From: Serratia proteamaculans
GTDB lineage: Bacteria > Pseudomonadota > Gammaproteobacteria > Enterobacterales > Enterobacteriaceae
Assembly: GCF_013337185.1 (NCBI RefSeq)
Contig: NZ_SWDE01000001.1
Location: 1,364,001-1,428,000, forward strand
Length of the DNA: 64,000 nucleotides
Direction: 5' to 3'
Each line of letters starts with the position of its first letter. The first letter of the stretch is position 1. Shown piece by piece: positions 8,683-17,929 of the stretch. Under the pieces are notes generated by a model. The model worked only from the letters and a program-made list of their open reading frames with translations. It was not told the origin of the DNA and searched no databases. Both the position numbers and the translations under genes were made by a program.

Positions 8683-10343
8683 TCGGCCCGGCCACGCGCC
8701 AGCCAGATCACACGTGAGAACATTTTTTTCAGCAATGGCGGCACCGAGTCCGTGCCCCACTCGCCCGCTTGCATCGCCACCTCAATCGCCAGGTCGGGCT
8801 TCGAAGAGTGATGCACTGCCTTGAGGATCACCTTGCGTACCGGCATCTGCGCATTGCTGGGTACCGAGGCGACCCGGTAATAAACCGGGCTGAAACCTTC
8901 ACGGAACATAAAGTGTTCCATATCCGGCGCCGGTAACGCGGTCAGCCGGTCACGCTCGTTATCCTCATGGTTATCCAGCATGCCGCGGACGGTGCCGGCG
9001 TATTTACGCCCTGCTTCATCGCCGTCCACCAACGCATGCCACTCAATGCCCATACGCCGGGCGAACCTCAGCAGCGGCTTCAGGCCGCACTGGGCGAATT
9101 CGATCACCCGTACCCCTTCCGCCTCAAAATGATAACCACACTGGCGCGCCAGTTCGTTGAGCAGCCAGACTTCGGTTTCGCCTTCTACCAGCAGCCAACA
9201 ACGGGCAAACAGCGACGACGGCCGATTAAAACGAATATGAAAGGAAATGCGCCGCCCATCTTCCGGCCCCAGCCCGCGTGGCCCAAGACGATAAGTGGCT
9301 ACCCGCCCCGACTCACGCACCAACCGACAAACGTGCTCAACCGGCACCAGGGAGACCAGTTCGCTGGAGTTGGTGGTGGTGATGCGTTGCAGCGGCAATT
9401 GGTTAAGCAGCCCCCAGGCCACCGACAGCATGATCGGATGCAGGCGCGTTTCCGGGTCTTCCACCAGCAGCAGCGGCCGGGCGTGCGGATCCAGTTTGAC
9501 GCTGCCCTTGGCCTGTAACAGCGTAGAAAACATACCCAGTAGAATAAGACGCATGCTGCGACTATTGGGTTCGGCCACCATACGGTTGATACTGTCCAGC
9601 GAGCGCCATGCCTGCTGATCCTGATCTTGACCCAGCCGTTGTCGGCGCGGTCGCGTCACCTGTGATCCCTGCTCGGCAAAGTAATGTTCCAACAGTTGCT
9701 GCATAGCCGCCAGCCCCTGGCGCAGTTCGGCATTGGTCAGCTTTTGCGGGTTGCGTACCAGCTCACGCGTCAGTTGATCCAACTGCTGGGCCAGTGCCTT
9801 ATTATCGGCCGGGTGTTCATCATTCAACGTGCTGGGCCGCAGGCGGCGGATAAAACGCGCATCGCGCAGGCGCAGTACCGGGTGGATACGGATAATGGCG
9901 TGTGCCAGTTGCTCAATATGGTGCAACTGCATCGGGTTGCCTTCGGCATCAAGAAAACCGCGCCAGGTGCAAACCGTGCCGTCATCGGCCAGTTCACCTT
10001 CGCAGCGATAATAAATGCGGTTCAGGTTATCCCCGCCCTTGACCCACAGCGGCGACAGGTGGCGGTAACGTGGTAGATGAGCATGGCCGATATCTTTCTC
10101 GCAGAAGGTAAATACCACCTGCAGGTGCCGATCTTTGGCCTCTTCCTCACCGGGCGGGAAATGGAAGTCGTGCGCTTCAAAACGGTACAGCTTGGGTTCC
10201 GGTGCCAGCAGCAGGGTCAGCGCGTCAAGCAGGCTGGATTTACCCCAGGCATTTTCGCCGATCAGCAGCGTGTTGTCGTCCAGCATCAGTGACAGCCGGT
10301 TAATACCGCGGAAACCTACAATCTCGATTCGCTCTAAGAACAT
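8679..10343 (-). CDS. ybjD: OLD-family ATPase/nuclease YbjD
   Basis: YbjD is an overcoming-lysogenization-defect (OLD) family protein: an ABC-type ATPase fused to a C-terminal Toprim nuclease domain. Its physiological role is uncharacterised; relatives act in phage defence or DNA processing. The 554 residues begin FLERIEIVGFRGINRLSL with Walker A GENAWGKSS near residue 32. LLLVEDPETRLHPI holds the ABC signature and Walker B-like region, and WLLVEGETEVWLLNEL plus VDGDEAG supply the Toprim acidic residues. The ATG at 10343 follows GGGAGG with 6-nt spacing; further upstream in-frame sequence is not conserved with E. coli YbjD. Confidence 0.93.
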   Translation of the reverse strand: MFLERIEIVGFRGINRLSLMLDDNTLLIGENAWGKSSLLDALTLLLAPEPKLYRFEAHDFHFPPGEEEAKDRHLQVVFTFCEKDIGHAHLPRYRHLSPLWVKGGDNLNRIYYRCEGELADDGTVCTWRGFLDAEGNPMQLHHIEQLAHAIIRIHPVLRLRDARFIRRLRPSTLNDEHPADNKALAQQLDQLTRELVRNPQKLTNAELRQGLAAMQQLLEHYFAEQGSQVTRPRRQRLGQDQDQQAWRSLDSINRMVAEPNSRSMRLILLGMFSTLLQAKGSVKLDPHARPLLLVEDPETRLHPIMLSVAWGLLNQLPLQRITTTNSSELVSLVPVEHVCRLVRESGRVATYRLGPRGLGPEDGRRISFHIRFNRPSSLFARCWLLVEGETEVWLLNELARQCGYHFEAEGVRVIEFAQCGLKPLLRFARRMGIEWHALVDGDEAGRKYAGTVRGMLDNHEDNERDRLTALPAPDMEHFMFREGFSPVYYRVASVPSNAQMPVRKVILKAVHHSSKPDLAIEVAMQAGEWGTDSVPPLLKKMFSRVIWLARGRAD

Positions 10344-10534
10344 CTGTCGCCTCCCGTGCGCGCGGTCACCGTCCTTATGGGGTGGCCTCCTCAGAGCATG
10401 GTCAAAAAACCCCTTGCAGGTCAAGCGGACGACGTCAAATCTGCCGCTTTACTCCAGACGTGGTTTTGGTTAGCGTGTGGGGCCTCGTCGCTCATCCAGG
10501 CGCCGCCCTCAGAACAAAGGACGCAAGCTTCACC

Positions 10535-11431
10535 ATGTATTCAGGACTGCTGATTATTCTGTTACCGCTGATTGCCGGTTACCTCATTGCGCTACGTAGC
10601 CGGACGTTACTGCAAACCATCAACCGCCTGCTGAGCTGGATGGTCTACGTGATCCTGTTTTTCATGGGTATCAGCCTGGCGTTTCTGGAGGATCTGAGCA
10701 GCAACCTGGTGTTGATATTCCAGTATGCTTCGGTGTTTTTCCTGTGCATTCTCGCCGCCAGTTTGCTGATGCTGGCACTGCTGGAACGCAAAATGCCGTG
10801 GCACAACAGCCATAAACAGGAAAAACTGCCCTCACGCCTGCATATGGCGCTCGAATCGCTCAAGCTTTGCGGCGTGGTACTCGGCGGTTTCCTGCTCGGC
10901 CTGACACAGTGGCAATGGCTGCAATTTGCCAACAAGGGCAGCGAGTACGCCTTGATCTTCCTGTTGCTGCTGGTGGGCATCCAGCTGCGCAACAGCGGCA
11001 TGACACTACGCCAAATCGTGCTCAACCGGCGTGGCATGATAGTGGCCGTGGTGGTGGTGATCAGTTCACTGGCCGGCGGTGCTCTGGCGGCGCAACTGCT
11101 GGGGCTGCCGATTAAGGCCGGGCTGGCCATGGCGTCCGGTTTCGGCTGGTATTCGCTTTCCGGCATTTTAATCACCGATGCCTATGGCCCGGTGTTAGGT
11201 AGTGCGGCCTTCTTTAACGATCTGGCGCGTGAACTGGTAGCCATAGTGCTGATCCCTACTCTGGTACGTCGTAGCCGCTCCTCGGCACTGGGTCTGTGCG
11301 GCGCCACCTCCATGGACTTTACCCTGCCGGTATTGCAACGCAGCGGGGGGATGGAGATAGTGCCTCCGGCCATTGTGCATGGCTTTCTACTCAGCCTGCT
11401 GGCACCGGTACTGATCGCCCTGTTCTCTTGA
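10535..11431 (+). CDS. lysO: L-lysine exporter LysO
   Basis: LysO (formerly YbjE) exports L-lysine and thialysine across the inner membrane. The 298-residue product is almost entirely hydrophobic, with about eight to ten membrane segments, and has the family stretches LLSWMVYVILFFMGISLAF, SGFGWYSLSGI and GLCGATSMDFTLPVLQR. The start MYSGLL matches the E. coli MFSGLL start; an open frame extends upstream to 10382 but that part is not protein-like. E. coli lysO responds to lysine through ArgP. I saw no lysine riboswitch in the 191 bp upstream. The neighbouring aqpZ of E. coli is absent. Confidence 0.94.
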   Translation: MYSGLLIILLPLIAGYLIALRSRTLLQTINRLLSWMVYVILFFMGISLAFLEDLSSNLVLIFQYASVFFLCILAASLLMLALLERKMPWHNSHKQEKLPSRLHMALESLKLCGVVLGGFLLGLTQWQWLQFANKGSEYALIFLLLLVGIQLRNSGMTLRQIVLNRRGMIVAVVVVISSLAGGALAAQLLGLPIKAGLAMASGFGWYSLSGILITDAYGPVLGSAAFFNDLARELVAIVLIPTLVRRSRSSALGLCGATSMDFTLPVLQRSGGMEIVPPAIVHGFLLSLLAPVLIALFS

Positions 11432-11438
11432 CCCTTCT

Positions 11439-11456
11439 CCGGGGGGCAGCCCCCGG
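11439..11456. terminator. GC-rich hairpin after lysO
   Basis: CCGGGGG and CCCCCGG form a 7-bp stem with a GCAG loop eight bases past the lysO stop. There is no T-tract, so it may act as a weak or Rho-assisted terminator or an mRNA 3' end stabiliser. Confidence 0.5.
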
Positions 11457-11488
11457 AAAGCGTAATAATTCCCATCCGCACGGTAAAA

Positions 11489-11502
11489 TTGCGCTAAATC
11501 AA
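11489..11502 (+). promoter_or_regulatory. Candidate FNR box upstream of hcp
   Basis: TTGCG-CTAA-ATCAA fits the FNR consensus TTGAT-N4-ATCAA at 8 of 10 positions and lies about 100 bp before the hcp start. E. coli hcp-hcr is FNR activated and NsrR repressed. A dyad ATGC-N10-GCAT at 11555-11572 lies in the place expected for NsrR, but its spacing is one base longer than consensus, so I do not call it. Confidence 0.5.
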
Positions 11503-11602
11503 ACTTGCCCTTGGTAGCATCACAAAAGCCTTTTTAAGCCCCGGTTGCCGATCTATGCTCTTAAACAAGCATTACAAATGCAACTTTAAAAAGGAAGTGA
11601 TT

Positions 11603-13252
11603 ATGTTTTGTGTGCAATGTGAACAAACTATCCGTACCCCGGCAGGCAACGGCTGCTCTTATGCCCAGGGTATGTGCGGCAAAACGGCGGAAACCTCCGA
11701 CCTGCAGGACTTACTGGTCGCGGCGTTGCAGGGGCTTTCCGCCTGGGCGCTGCAAGCGCGGGCGCTCGGGATTGTCGATCATGATATCGACAGCTTTGCC
11801 CCACGTGCTTTCTTCTCTACCCTGACCAACGTCAACTTCGATTCAGATCGCATCATCGGTTACGCACGCGAAACCATCGCCCTGCGCGGATCCCTGGCCA
11901 CCCGCTGCCGTCTGCTGGACGCCAGCGTCCATGTCGAACACCCATTGGCCAGCCTGCAGTTGGCCGGTGATGATATGCCTTCGCTGCTACAGCAGGCCGC
12001 GCAGTTTGCCCTGAATAGCGATAAAGCCGAGGTCGGCGACGACGTGCACGGCCTGCGCATGCTGTGCCTGTACGGCCTGAAAGGTGCAGCGGCCTATATG
12101 GAGCACGCCCACGTACTGGGTCAGTCCGATGACCAAATCTACGCCGACTACCACGCCTTTATGGCCTGGCTCGGCACCCAGCCACGTGACGTAGATACCC
12201 TGCTGAACAACGCCATGGGTATCGGCAAAATGAACTTCAACGTGATGGCGATCCTCGATCACGGCGAGACTCAGGCCTACGGCGATCCGGTGCCAAGTGC
12301 GGTGAACGTGCGCCCGGTGGCAGGCAAGGCGATTTTGATCTCCGGTCATGATCTGAAAGATCTGCGCATGCTGCTTGAGCAAACCGAGGGCCAGGGCGTG
12401 AACGTTTATACCCACGGTGAAATGCTGCCGGCGCACGGCTACCCGGAACTGAAAAGATTCAAACATCTGGTGGGCAACTACGGCAGCGGCTGGCAGAACC
12501 AGCAAACCGAGTTCGCCAAATTCCCCGGCCCGATCCTGATGACCTCTAACTGCATTATCGATCCTAATGTCGGTAACTATGGCGATCGTATCTGGACGCG
12601 CAGCATCGTCGGCTGGCCGGGCGTTAACCATCTGGAAGGTGAAGATTTCAGCCAGGTGATCGCTCAGGCGCAGGGCATGGGTGGCTTCCCCTATACCGAA
12701 ATCGAACATATGATCACCGTCGGCTTCGGCCGCCAAACGTTGCTCAATGCGGCCGATACGGTGATTGACCTGGTGGCGCAAAAGAAACTGCGTCACGTCT
12801 TTTTGGTCGGCGGCTGTGACGGTAGCCGCGATGAGCGCAGCTATTTCACCGACTTCGCCCGCAGCGTTCCGCAAGACTGCCTGATCATGACGCTGGCCTG
12901 CGGCAAATACCGCTTCAACAAGCTGGATTTCGGTACCCTGGAAGGCTTGCCACGCCTGCTGGACGTCGGTCAGTGTAACGACGCCTATTCCGCCATCATG
13001 CTGGCGGTCAAACTCGCCGACACCCTCGGTTGCTCGGTGAACGAACTACCATTGAGCCTGGTGCTGTCGTGGTTTGAACAAAAGGCAATCGTCATTCTGC
13101 TGACGCTATTGTCACTGGGGGTTAAAAACATTGTCACCGGGCCGACCGCACCGGGCTTCCTGACCGACAACCTGATGGCGATCCTGAACGATAAATTCGG
13201 TATGCGCCCGATCACCACCGTTGATCAGGATCTGCAAGCCCTGCTCGGCTAA
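11603..13252 (+). CDS. hcp: Hydroxylamine reductase / hybrid cluster protein
   Basis: Hcp contains a hybrid 4Fe-2O-2S cluster and acts as an NO reductase and protein S-nitrosylase under anaerobic nitrosative stress in E. coli; hydroxylamine reduction is the classical assay. The 549 residues begin MFCVQCEQT. Cys3, Cys6, Cys18 and Cys25 match the N-terminal iron-sulfur ligands of the enterobacterial type. Hybrid-cluster ligand regions include [27 protein letters not shown] and LACGKYRFN. The ATG follows AAGGAAG. The dedicated reductase hcr follows 54 bp downstream, separated by a hairpin. Confidence 0.97.
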   Translation: MFCVQCEQTIRTPAGNGCSYAQGMCGKTAETSDLQDLLVAALQGLSAWALQARALGIVDHDIDSFAPRAFFSTLTNVNFDSDRIIGYARETIALRGSLATRCRLLDASVHVEHPLASLQLAGDDMPSLLQQAAQFALNSDKAEVGDDVHGLRMLCLYGLKGAAAYMEHAHVLGQSDDQIYADYHAFMAWLGTQPRDVDTLLNNAMGIGKMNFNVMAILDHGETQAYGDPVPSAVNVRPVAGKAILISGHDLKDLRMLLEQTEGQGVNVYTHGEMLPAHGYPELKRFKHLVGNYGSGWQNQQTEFAKFPGPILMTSNCIIDPNVGNYGDRIWTRSIVGWPGVNHLEGEDFSQVIAQAQGMGGFPYTEIEHMITVGFGRQTLLNAADTVIDLVAQKKLRHVFLVGGCDGSRDERSYFTDFARSVPQDCLIMTLACGKYRFNKLDFGTLEGLPRLLDVGQCNDAYSAIMLAVKLADTLGCSVNELPLSLVLSWFEQKAIVILLTLLSLGVKNIVTGPTAPGFLTDNLMAILNDKFGMRPITTVDQDLQALLG

Positions 13253-13266
13253 TGCCACTGTTTCTC

Positions 13267-13296
13267 GGGGCCGCCGATGTCGGCCCCTTTGCTTTT
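13267..13296 (+). terminator. Hairpin with T-rich tail between hcp and hcr
   Basis: GGGGCCG (13267-13273) pairs with CGGCCCC (13281-13287) and is followed by TTTGCTTTT. It looks like an intrinsic terminator, probably partial, which would lower hcr expression relative to hcp. Confidence 0.65.
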
Positions 13297-13306
13297 GAGG
13301 TGCCCT

Positions 13307-14311
13307 ATGACCCAACCCAGCCCACTTTGCCCCAACCGCATGCAGGTACATTCGATCCAGCAGGAAACCGCCGACGTCTGGACACTCAACCTGATCTGCG
13401 ATGTTTATTACCCTTATCAACCCGGCCAGTTTGCGCTGGTCAGTATCCGTAATAGCGAAGACACTCTGCGCGCCTATACGCTGTCCTCCTCGCCCGGCCA
13501 GAGCCGCTTTCTCAGCATCAGTGTGCGTTGCCTGCCGGACGGCACGGGTTCACGCTGGCTAACCGGCGAAGTCAAACCCGGCAACACCCTGTGGCTGTCC
13601 GATGCGCAAGGCGAGTTCAGCTGTGTACAACATCCGGCGGACAGCTACCTGATGCTGGCGGCCGGATGCGGCGTCACTCCTATCATCTCCATGTGTCGCT
13701 GGCTGGTGGCGAACCGTCCTGCCTGTGATATCGCGGTGATCTTTAATGTCCGCACTCCCGCCGATACCATTTTTGCCGAGCAGTGGCGCGAGTTGTGCGC
13801 CAGCCACCCGCAACTGCGGCTGACGCTGATGGCCGAACAGGACATTCAACCGGGTTATCTCAATGGGCGAATCAGTGCCGAAGTGCTGCGCCAGGCGGCG
13901 CCGGATATCACCGAACGCACCGTGATGACCTGTGGCCCGGCCCCCTATATGACCCAGGCAGAACGGCTTTGCCTGCAGCTTGGCGTGCCAGCCGACCGTT
14001 TCCATAAAGAGCAGTTCCATACCCCGACAGCCACCGATGGTGAACAGGGCGAAGGATTAACCTTGCGCGCCGCGCGCCCTCTGCGTGAGTTTCGTGTACC
14101 GGTTGGCAGCACGCTACTGGCAGCAATGGAGACCCATGCGCTGCCGGTCAACGCCGCCTGCCGCGCCGGGGTGTGCGGATCATGCAAAACCCGCATCCTC
14201 GAAGGTGACTACACCACCACCAGCAGCATGACCCTGACCCCGGCTGAAATCGCCCAGGGCTATGTGCTGGCCTGCAGTTGCCAACTGCAAGGTGACGTCA
14301 CCCTCGCCTGA
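13307..14311 (+). CDS. hcr: NADH oxidoreductase Hcr
   Basis: Hcr passes electrons from NADH through FAD and a plant-type 2Fe-2S centre to Hcp. The 334-residue product begins MTQPSPLCPNRMQVHSI. The FAD-binding motif RAYTLSSS is near residue 57, the NAD-binding region has GCGVTPI and TCGPAPYM, and the C-terminal ferredoxin domain has CRAGVCGSC plus a final Cys in LACSCQ. GAGGTG stands before the ATG, which excludes ten extra residues at the 5' side of the open frame. It follows hcp in one operon. It is about a dozen residues longer than E. coli Hcr, mainly in the linker before the ferredoxin domain. Confidence 0.96.
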   Translation: MTQPSPLCPNRMQVHSIQQETADVWTLNLICDVYYPYQPGQFALVSIRNSEDTLRAYTLSSSPGQSRFLSISVRCLPDGTGSRWLTGEVKPGNTLWLSDAQGEFSCVQHPADSYLMLAAGCGVTPIISMCRWLVANRPACDIAVIFNVRTPADTIFAEQWRELCASHPQLRLTLMAEQDIQPGYLNGRISAEVLRQAAPDITERTVMTCGPAPYMTQAERLCLQLGVPADRFHKEQFHTPTATDGEQGEGLTLRAARPLREFRVPVGSTLLAAMETHALPVNAACRAGVCGSCKTRILEGDYTTTSSMTLTPAEIAQGYVLACSCQLQGDVTLA

Positions 14312-14318
14312 TATTTGC

Positions 14319-14340
14319 GCCCCGTCGGTCAGGATGGGGC
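14319..14340 (+). terminator. Weak hairpin after hcr
   Basis: GCCCC (14319-14323) pairs with GGGGC (14336-14340), followed by ATTTAT. It is a short stem with a poor T-tract, so this is only a tentative terminator. Confidence 0.4.
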
Positions 14341-14431
14341 ATTTATCGGCAAGCAAGCTTTACCTTCCCCTTCTACACTTTCCCGGTTCCAGGCTTTTAT
14401 CAGGTTCATCTGCTCAATATCTAAAAAGCTG

Positions 14432-14468
14432 TACCCAATGGATTTCAATTAGTTGAAAAAACAGGGTA
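14432..14468. repeat. 37-bp palindrome related to the TACCC/TTTCAA repeat family, upstream of poxB
   Basis: TACCC-N6-TTTCAA-N4-TTGAAA-N5-GGGTA forms a near-perfect palindrome. The terminal TACCC and internal TTTCAA match the end sequence of the longer elements at 16240-16366 and 31517-31586, so this looks like a copy reduced to its two tips. It ends 24 bp before the poxB start and must overlap the poxB promoter or leader. Confidence 0.65.
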
Positions 14469-14491
14469 TTTCTATCATATTTGGGGGAACT

Positions 14492-16213
14492 ATGAAGCAA
14501 ACCGTAGCCACACTGATCGCCAAAACTTTGGAACAGGCCGGTGTGAAACGCATTTGGGGCGTCACCGGTGATTCGCTCAACGGACTCAGCGACAGCCTGC
14601 ACCGTATGGGCACCATCGAATGGCTGGGAACCCGCCATGAAGAGGTCGCCGCCTTCGCCGCCGGTGCAGAAGCCCAGTTGACCGGTCAGTTGGCGGTTTG
14701 TGCCGGCTCCTGCGGGCCCGGCAACCTGCATCTGATTAACGGCCTGTTCGACTGCCACCGCAACCATGTGCCGGTGCTGGCGATTGCCGCACACATTCCC
14801 TCCAGCGAGATCGGCAGCGGCTATTTCCAGGAAACCCACCCGCAAGAACTGTTTCGCGAATGCAGCCACTACTGTGAACTGGTCTCCAACCCGGAACAGT
14901 TGCCCCGGGTACTGGAAATCGCCATGCGTAAGGCGATCCTCAATCGCGGCGTATCGGTGATCGTCCTGCCGGGCGACGTGGCGCTGCGTATGGCACCGGA
15001 AGACGCCAGCATGGTGTGGCACACCCCGGCACTGCCGCTGGTGCAGCCGCCAATGAGCGAACTGAACAAGCTGACGGAGACCCTGAACAAGGCGAAGAAC
15101 ATTACGCTGATGTGCGGCAGTGGTTGCGCCGGCTCGCATGACGAAGTGGTCAAGTTGGCCGAACTGTTACAGGCTCCGGTGGTTCATGCGCTGCGCGGTA
15201 AAGAGCATATCGAATGGGATAACCCTTACAGCGTCGGCATGACCGGGCTGATCGGTTTCTCTTCCGGCTACCACGCCATGATGAATGCCGATACCCTGGT
15301 GCTGCTCGGCACCCAGTTCCCGTACCGCGCCTTCTACCCGACCAATGCCAATATCATTCAGATTGACATCAACCCCGGCAGCATCGGCGCACACTGCCCG
15401 GTCAATATGGCGCTGGTGGGAGATATCCATACCACCCTCAGCGCTCTGCTGCCGCAGATAGAGCCAAAGAGCGACCGGGCATTTCTCGACAAGGCGCTGG
15501 AGCACTACCGCACGGCGCGCAAGGATCTCGACGGGCTGGCGACGGCCAATGACGATCAGCCGATTCACCCGCAGTATCTGGCGCAACAGCTCAGTCAGTA
15601 CGCCAACGATGACGCCATCTTCACCTGCGACGTCGGCACGCCAACGGTGTGGGCGGCCCGCTATTTGAAGATGAACGGCAAACGTCGCCTGCTCGGGTCG
15701 TTCAACCATGGTTCGATGGCTAACGCCATGCCACAGGCGATTGGCGCACAGGCCACCGAACCGGACAAACAGGTGATCGCCATGTGCGGCGACGGCGGCT
15801 TCACCATGCTGATGGGGGATTTCCTGTCGCTGGCGCAACTGAAACTGCCGGTCAAGATTGTGATTTTCAACAACAGCGTGCTGGGCTTTGTGGCGATGGA
15901 AATGAAGGCCGGTGGCTACCTGACCGACGGCACCGATCTGCACAACCCTGATTTTGCAGCAATCGCCAACGCCGCCGGCATCAAAGGCATTCGCGTGGAG
16001 AAAGCTTCTGATTTGGATGGTGCGCTGCAGGAAATGCTGGCGCATCCCGGCCCGGCACTGCTGGACGTCGTCACCGCCAAACAGGAACTGGCGATGCCGC
16101 CGCAGATCAAATTCGAGCAGGCCAAGGGCTTTAGCCTGTATATGCTGCGCGCCATTATCAACGGCCGCGGTGACGAAGTGGTCGAGCTGGCAAAAACCAA
16201 CTGGTTGCGTTAA
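14492..16213 (+). CDS. poxB: Pyruvate dehydrogenase (quinone) / pyruvate oxidase PoxB
   Basis: PoxB oxidatively decarboxylates pyruvate to acetate and CO2, passing electrons to ubiquinone. It is a peripheral membrane TPP- and FAD-dependent enzyme that is sigma-S dependent in E. coli. The 573 residues match the family length. The catalytic Glu region [10 protein letters not shown] lies near residue 50, and the TPP-binding motif starts MCGDGGFTM and ends at NN about 25 residues later. The C-terminal segment [19 protein letters not shown] includes the membrane-binding helix. GGGGGA precedes the ATG. ltaE follows in the same direction, but a 127-bp palindromic element has been inserted between them. 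Confidence 0.97.
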   Translation: MKQTVATLIAKTLEQAGVKRIWGVTGDSLNGLSDSLHRMGTIEWLGTRHEEVAAFAAGAEAQLTGQLAVCAGSCGPGNLHLINGLFDCHRNHVPVLAIAAHIPSSEIGSGYFQETHPQELFRECSHYCELVSNPEQLPRVLEIAMRKAILNRGVSVIVLPGDVALRMAPEDASMVWHTPALPLVQPPMSELNKLTETLNKAKNITLMCGSGCAGSHDEVVKLAELLQAPVVHALRGKEHIEWDNPYSVGMTGLIGFSSGYHAMMNADTLVLLGTQFPYRAFYPTNANIIQIDINPGSIGAHCPVNMALVGDIHTTLSALLPQIEPKSDRAFLDKALEHYRTARKDLDGLATANDDQPIHPQYLAQQLSQYANDDAIFTCDVGTPTVWAARYLKMNGKRRLLGSFNHGSMANAMPQAIGAQATEPDKQVIAMCGDGGFTMLMGDFLSLAQLKLPVKIVIFNNSVLGFVAMEMKAGGYLTDGTDLHNPDFAAIANAAGIKGIRVEKASDLDGALQEMLAHPGPALLDVVTAKQELAMPPQIKFEQAKGFSLYMLRAIINGRGDEVVELAKTNWLR

Positions 16214-16239
16214 TAATCGTGTCCTCTTTCAGCTAAAAC

Positions 16240-16366
16240 TATCCCCAACAGATTTCAAGTTGCAGCCAGGCGGCAAGCATGATAATCCCCAGGAGCTGAC
16301 TCAAGTCAGTGACTGGGGTGAGCATGTACAGCCAACACCGCTGCGGCTTGAAAGATGAAGGGGATA
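16240..16366. repeat. 127-bp palindromic element (MITE-like) between poxB and ltaE
   Basis: The ends are imperfect 27-bp inverted repeats, TATCCCCAACAGATTTCAAG... at 16240-16266 against its complement at 16340-16366, with 21 of 27 positions matching. The core contains a second palindrome, CCCCAGGAGCTGACT facing AGTCAGTGACTGGGG. The whole can fold into a long hairpin on either strand. There is no coding capacity. Elements with these ends are, from memory, common between genes in Serratia and Yersinia. It stops 10 bp before the ltaE start and leaves that gene's ribosome site intact. Confidence 0.85.
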
Positions 16367-16376
16367 AAGGATTTTT

Positions 16377-17393
16377 ATGCTTATTGATCTACGCAGTGAC
16401 ACCGTGACCCGCCCCAGCGCCGCTATGCGCGATGCCATGGCCCAGGCGGAAGTGGGTGATGATGTTTACGGCGATGACCCCACGGTCAACGCTCTGGAGG
16501 CAGAGGCGGTTCGCCTGTCCGGTAAAGAGGCGGCGCTGTTCTTGCCAAGCGGTACTCAGGCCAACCTGGTGGCATTGCTGAGCCATTGCCAGCGCGGTGA
16601 CGAGTACATTGTCGGCCAGCAGGCACATAACTATAAATATGAGGCCGGCGGTGCGGCGGTGCTCGGCAGCATCCAACCACAGCCGATTGAAGCTAACCCG
16701 GACGGCACCCTGCCGCTCGATAAGGTCGCGGCGGCCATCAAACCCGACGATATCCACTTTGCCAAAACTCGCCTGCTGAGCCTGGAAAACACCATCAGTG
16801 GCCGCGTGCTCCCGCTGGAATACCTGCAGCAAGCCTGGCAGTTCAGCCGTGAACATCAGTTGGCGTTGCACATCGACGGCGCACGCATCTTTAACGCCGC
16901 CGTCGCGCTGAATGTGCCTTTGAATGAGATTGTGCAGTACTGCGACACCTTCACCATTTGCCTGTCGAAAGGATTGGGTGCCCCGGTGGGTTCCTTGCTG
17001 TGCGGCAGTGAAGCCTTTATCCAGCAGGCCCTGCGCTGGCGTAAAATGACCGGGGGTGGTCTGCGCCAGGCCGGTATTCTGGCTGCGGCCGGTCTCTATG
17101 CGCTGGAGCACAATGTCGAACGCCTGCGTGAAGACCACGACAATGCCAAATGGCTGGAACAGCAGTTGCAACAGATTGGCGTTGAGATTGTTGAACCGGG
17201 CGCGCAAACCAACGTGCTGTACCTGCGCCAGTCACCAGAGCTGGCAGCCAAACTGGGCCCCTGGATGCGTGAGCGCGGCGTGCTGATCAGCAGCGGGCCA
17301 CTGACGCGCATTCTGACCCACCTTGACGTCAGCCGTCAGGATTTGCAGCAGGTGGTCGATTTATGGCAGCAGTTCCTCCGGCAGCACGCCTGA
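16377..17393 (+). CDS. ltaE: Low-specificity L-threonine aldolase
   Basis: LtaE is a PLP enzyme that cleaves L-threonine and L-allo-threonine to glycine and acetaldehyde; it also acts on phenylserine and gives a minor glycine route. The 338 residues begin MLIDLRSDTVTRPS, the family's first strand. GDDVYGDDPTVN and LFLPSGTQANL build the active site, HIDGAR holds the cofactor-binding Asp, and the Schiff-base Lys198 lies in CLSKGLGAP. The ribosome site AAGG precedes the ATG just outside the palindromic element. In E. coli it is co-transcribed with poxB and ybjT; here DUF1294 and the repeat interrupt that arrangement. Confidence 0.96.
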   Translation: MLIDLRSDTVTRPSAAMRDAMAQAEVGDDVYGDDPTVNALEAEAVRLSGKEAALFLPSGTQANLVALLSHCQRGDEYIVGQQAHNYKYEAGGAAVLGSIQPQPIEANPDGTLPLDKVAAAIKPDDIHFAKTRLLSLENTISGRVLPLEYLQQAWQFSREHQLALHIDGARIFNAAVALNVPLNEIVQYCDTFTICLSKGLGAPVGSLLCGSEAFIQQALRWRKMTGGGLRQAGILAAAGLYALEHNVERLREDHDNAKWLEQQLQQIGVEIVEPGAQTNVLYLRQSPELAAKLGPWMRERGVLISSGPLTRILTHLDVSRQDLQQVVDLWQQFLRQHA

Positions 17394-17407
17394 GTCCTTG
17401 CCTGTAC

Positions 17408-17425
17408 GGGGCGCTAACGCGCCCC
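17408..17425. terminator. GC-rich hairpin between ltaE and the DUF1294 gene
   Basis: GGGGCG (17408-17413) and CGCCCC (17420-17425) form a 6-bp stem between two convergent stop codons. It lacks a T-tract in either direction, so terminator function is tentative. Confidence 0.4.
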
Positions 17426-17428
17426 GCC

Positions 17429-17776
17429 TCAGAGTATCCAGCGGCCATAAACCCAGTACCAAATCGCCAGCGTCGCCGCAATGTTCAGCACCACGCTGAC
17501 GATAAACCAGCTCTTGAACGGCTGTTTCTGGGTTTTATGGCGAAATACCTGCTGCGCCACTATCGCTCCCACCCAACCGCCCACCAGCCCGAACACCAGC
17601 AGCGTGCTTTCCGGCACCCGTTGCCAGCTTCTGCGTGCAGCAAACTTATCCGCAGCGTAGACCACCAGCGTCAGCAGGTTAGCCAACAACAACCACATCC
17701 AGATCGGATGCAGGAAAAACAAACTGGCGATCAGCGCCAGCCCCAACAGGGCATAACAAACAGCATTGAGTTTCAT
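17429..17776 (-). CDS. DUF1294 small membrane protein
   Basis: This is a 115-residue inner-membrane protein of the DUF1294 family, with no known biochemical function. Three or four hydrophobic segments are visible (about 5-22, 26-42, 60-75 and 88-108). The family core is present: YAADKFAARRSWQRVPESTLL followed by GGWVGAIVAQQVFRHKTQKQPF, where the RHKT motif is conserved. In other proteins the domain sometimes follows a cold-shock domain; here it stands alone. It is an addition relative to E. coli, lying between ltaE and ybjT on the opposite strand. The ATG is placed at MKLNAVCYALL. Confidence 0.85.
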   Translation of the reverse strand: MKLNAVCYALLGLALIASLFFLHPIWMWLLLANLLTLVVYAADKFAARRSWQRVPESTLLVFGLVGGWVGAIVAQQVFRHKTQKQPFKSWFIVSVVLNIAATLAIWYWVYGRWIL

Positions 17777-17929
17777 AGCTTCCGGCTTAGCGCAGACAAA
17801 CGGCGGGTAGTGTGACGCCCCCTGTCAGCGGATGCAATGCCCACATAACCACACAAAAAGTGCATTTAAACCACGAGTTTGGCATCCTGTGACTATGCTA
17901 AACAGACTTTCACCGCAAAGGCGGCGCTA

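Noticed and set aside
10344-10534. Lysine riboswitch upstream of lysO
   Set aside because: The interval is only 191 bp and shows none of the conserved L-box core or a long folded leader with terminator.
11555-11572. NsrR site upstream of hcp
   Set aside because: The ATGC...GCAT dyad has 10 bases between half-sites where the consensus has 9, and the flanks match poorly.
15167-16045. Long open frame antisense to poxB
   Set aside because: Shadow of a highly biased GC-rich coding sequence; no ribosome site and no domain-like sequence. The same holds for 11987-12874 inside hcp and 22110-22823 inside the DUF3300 gene.
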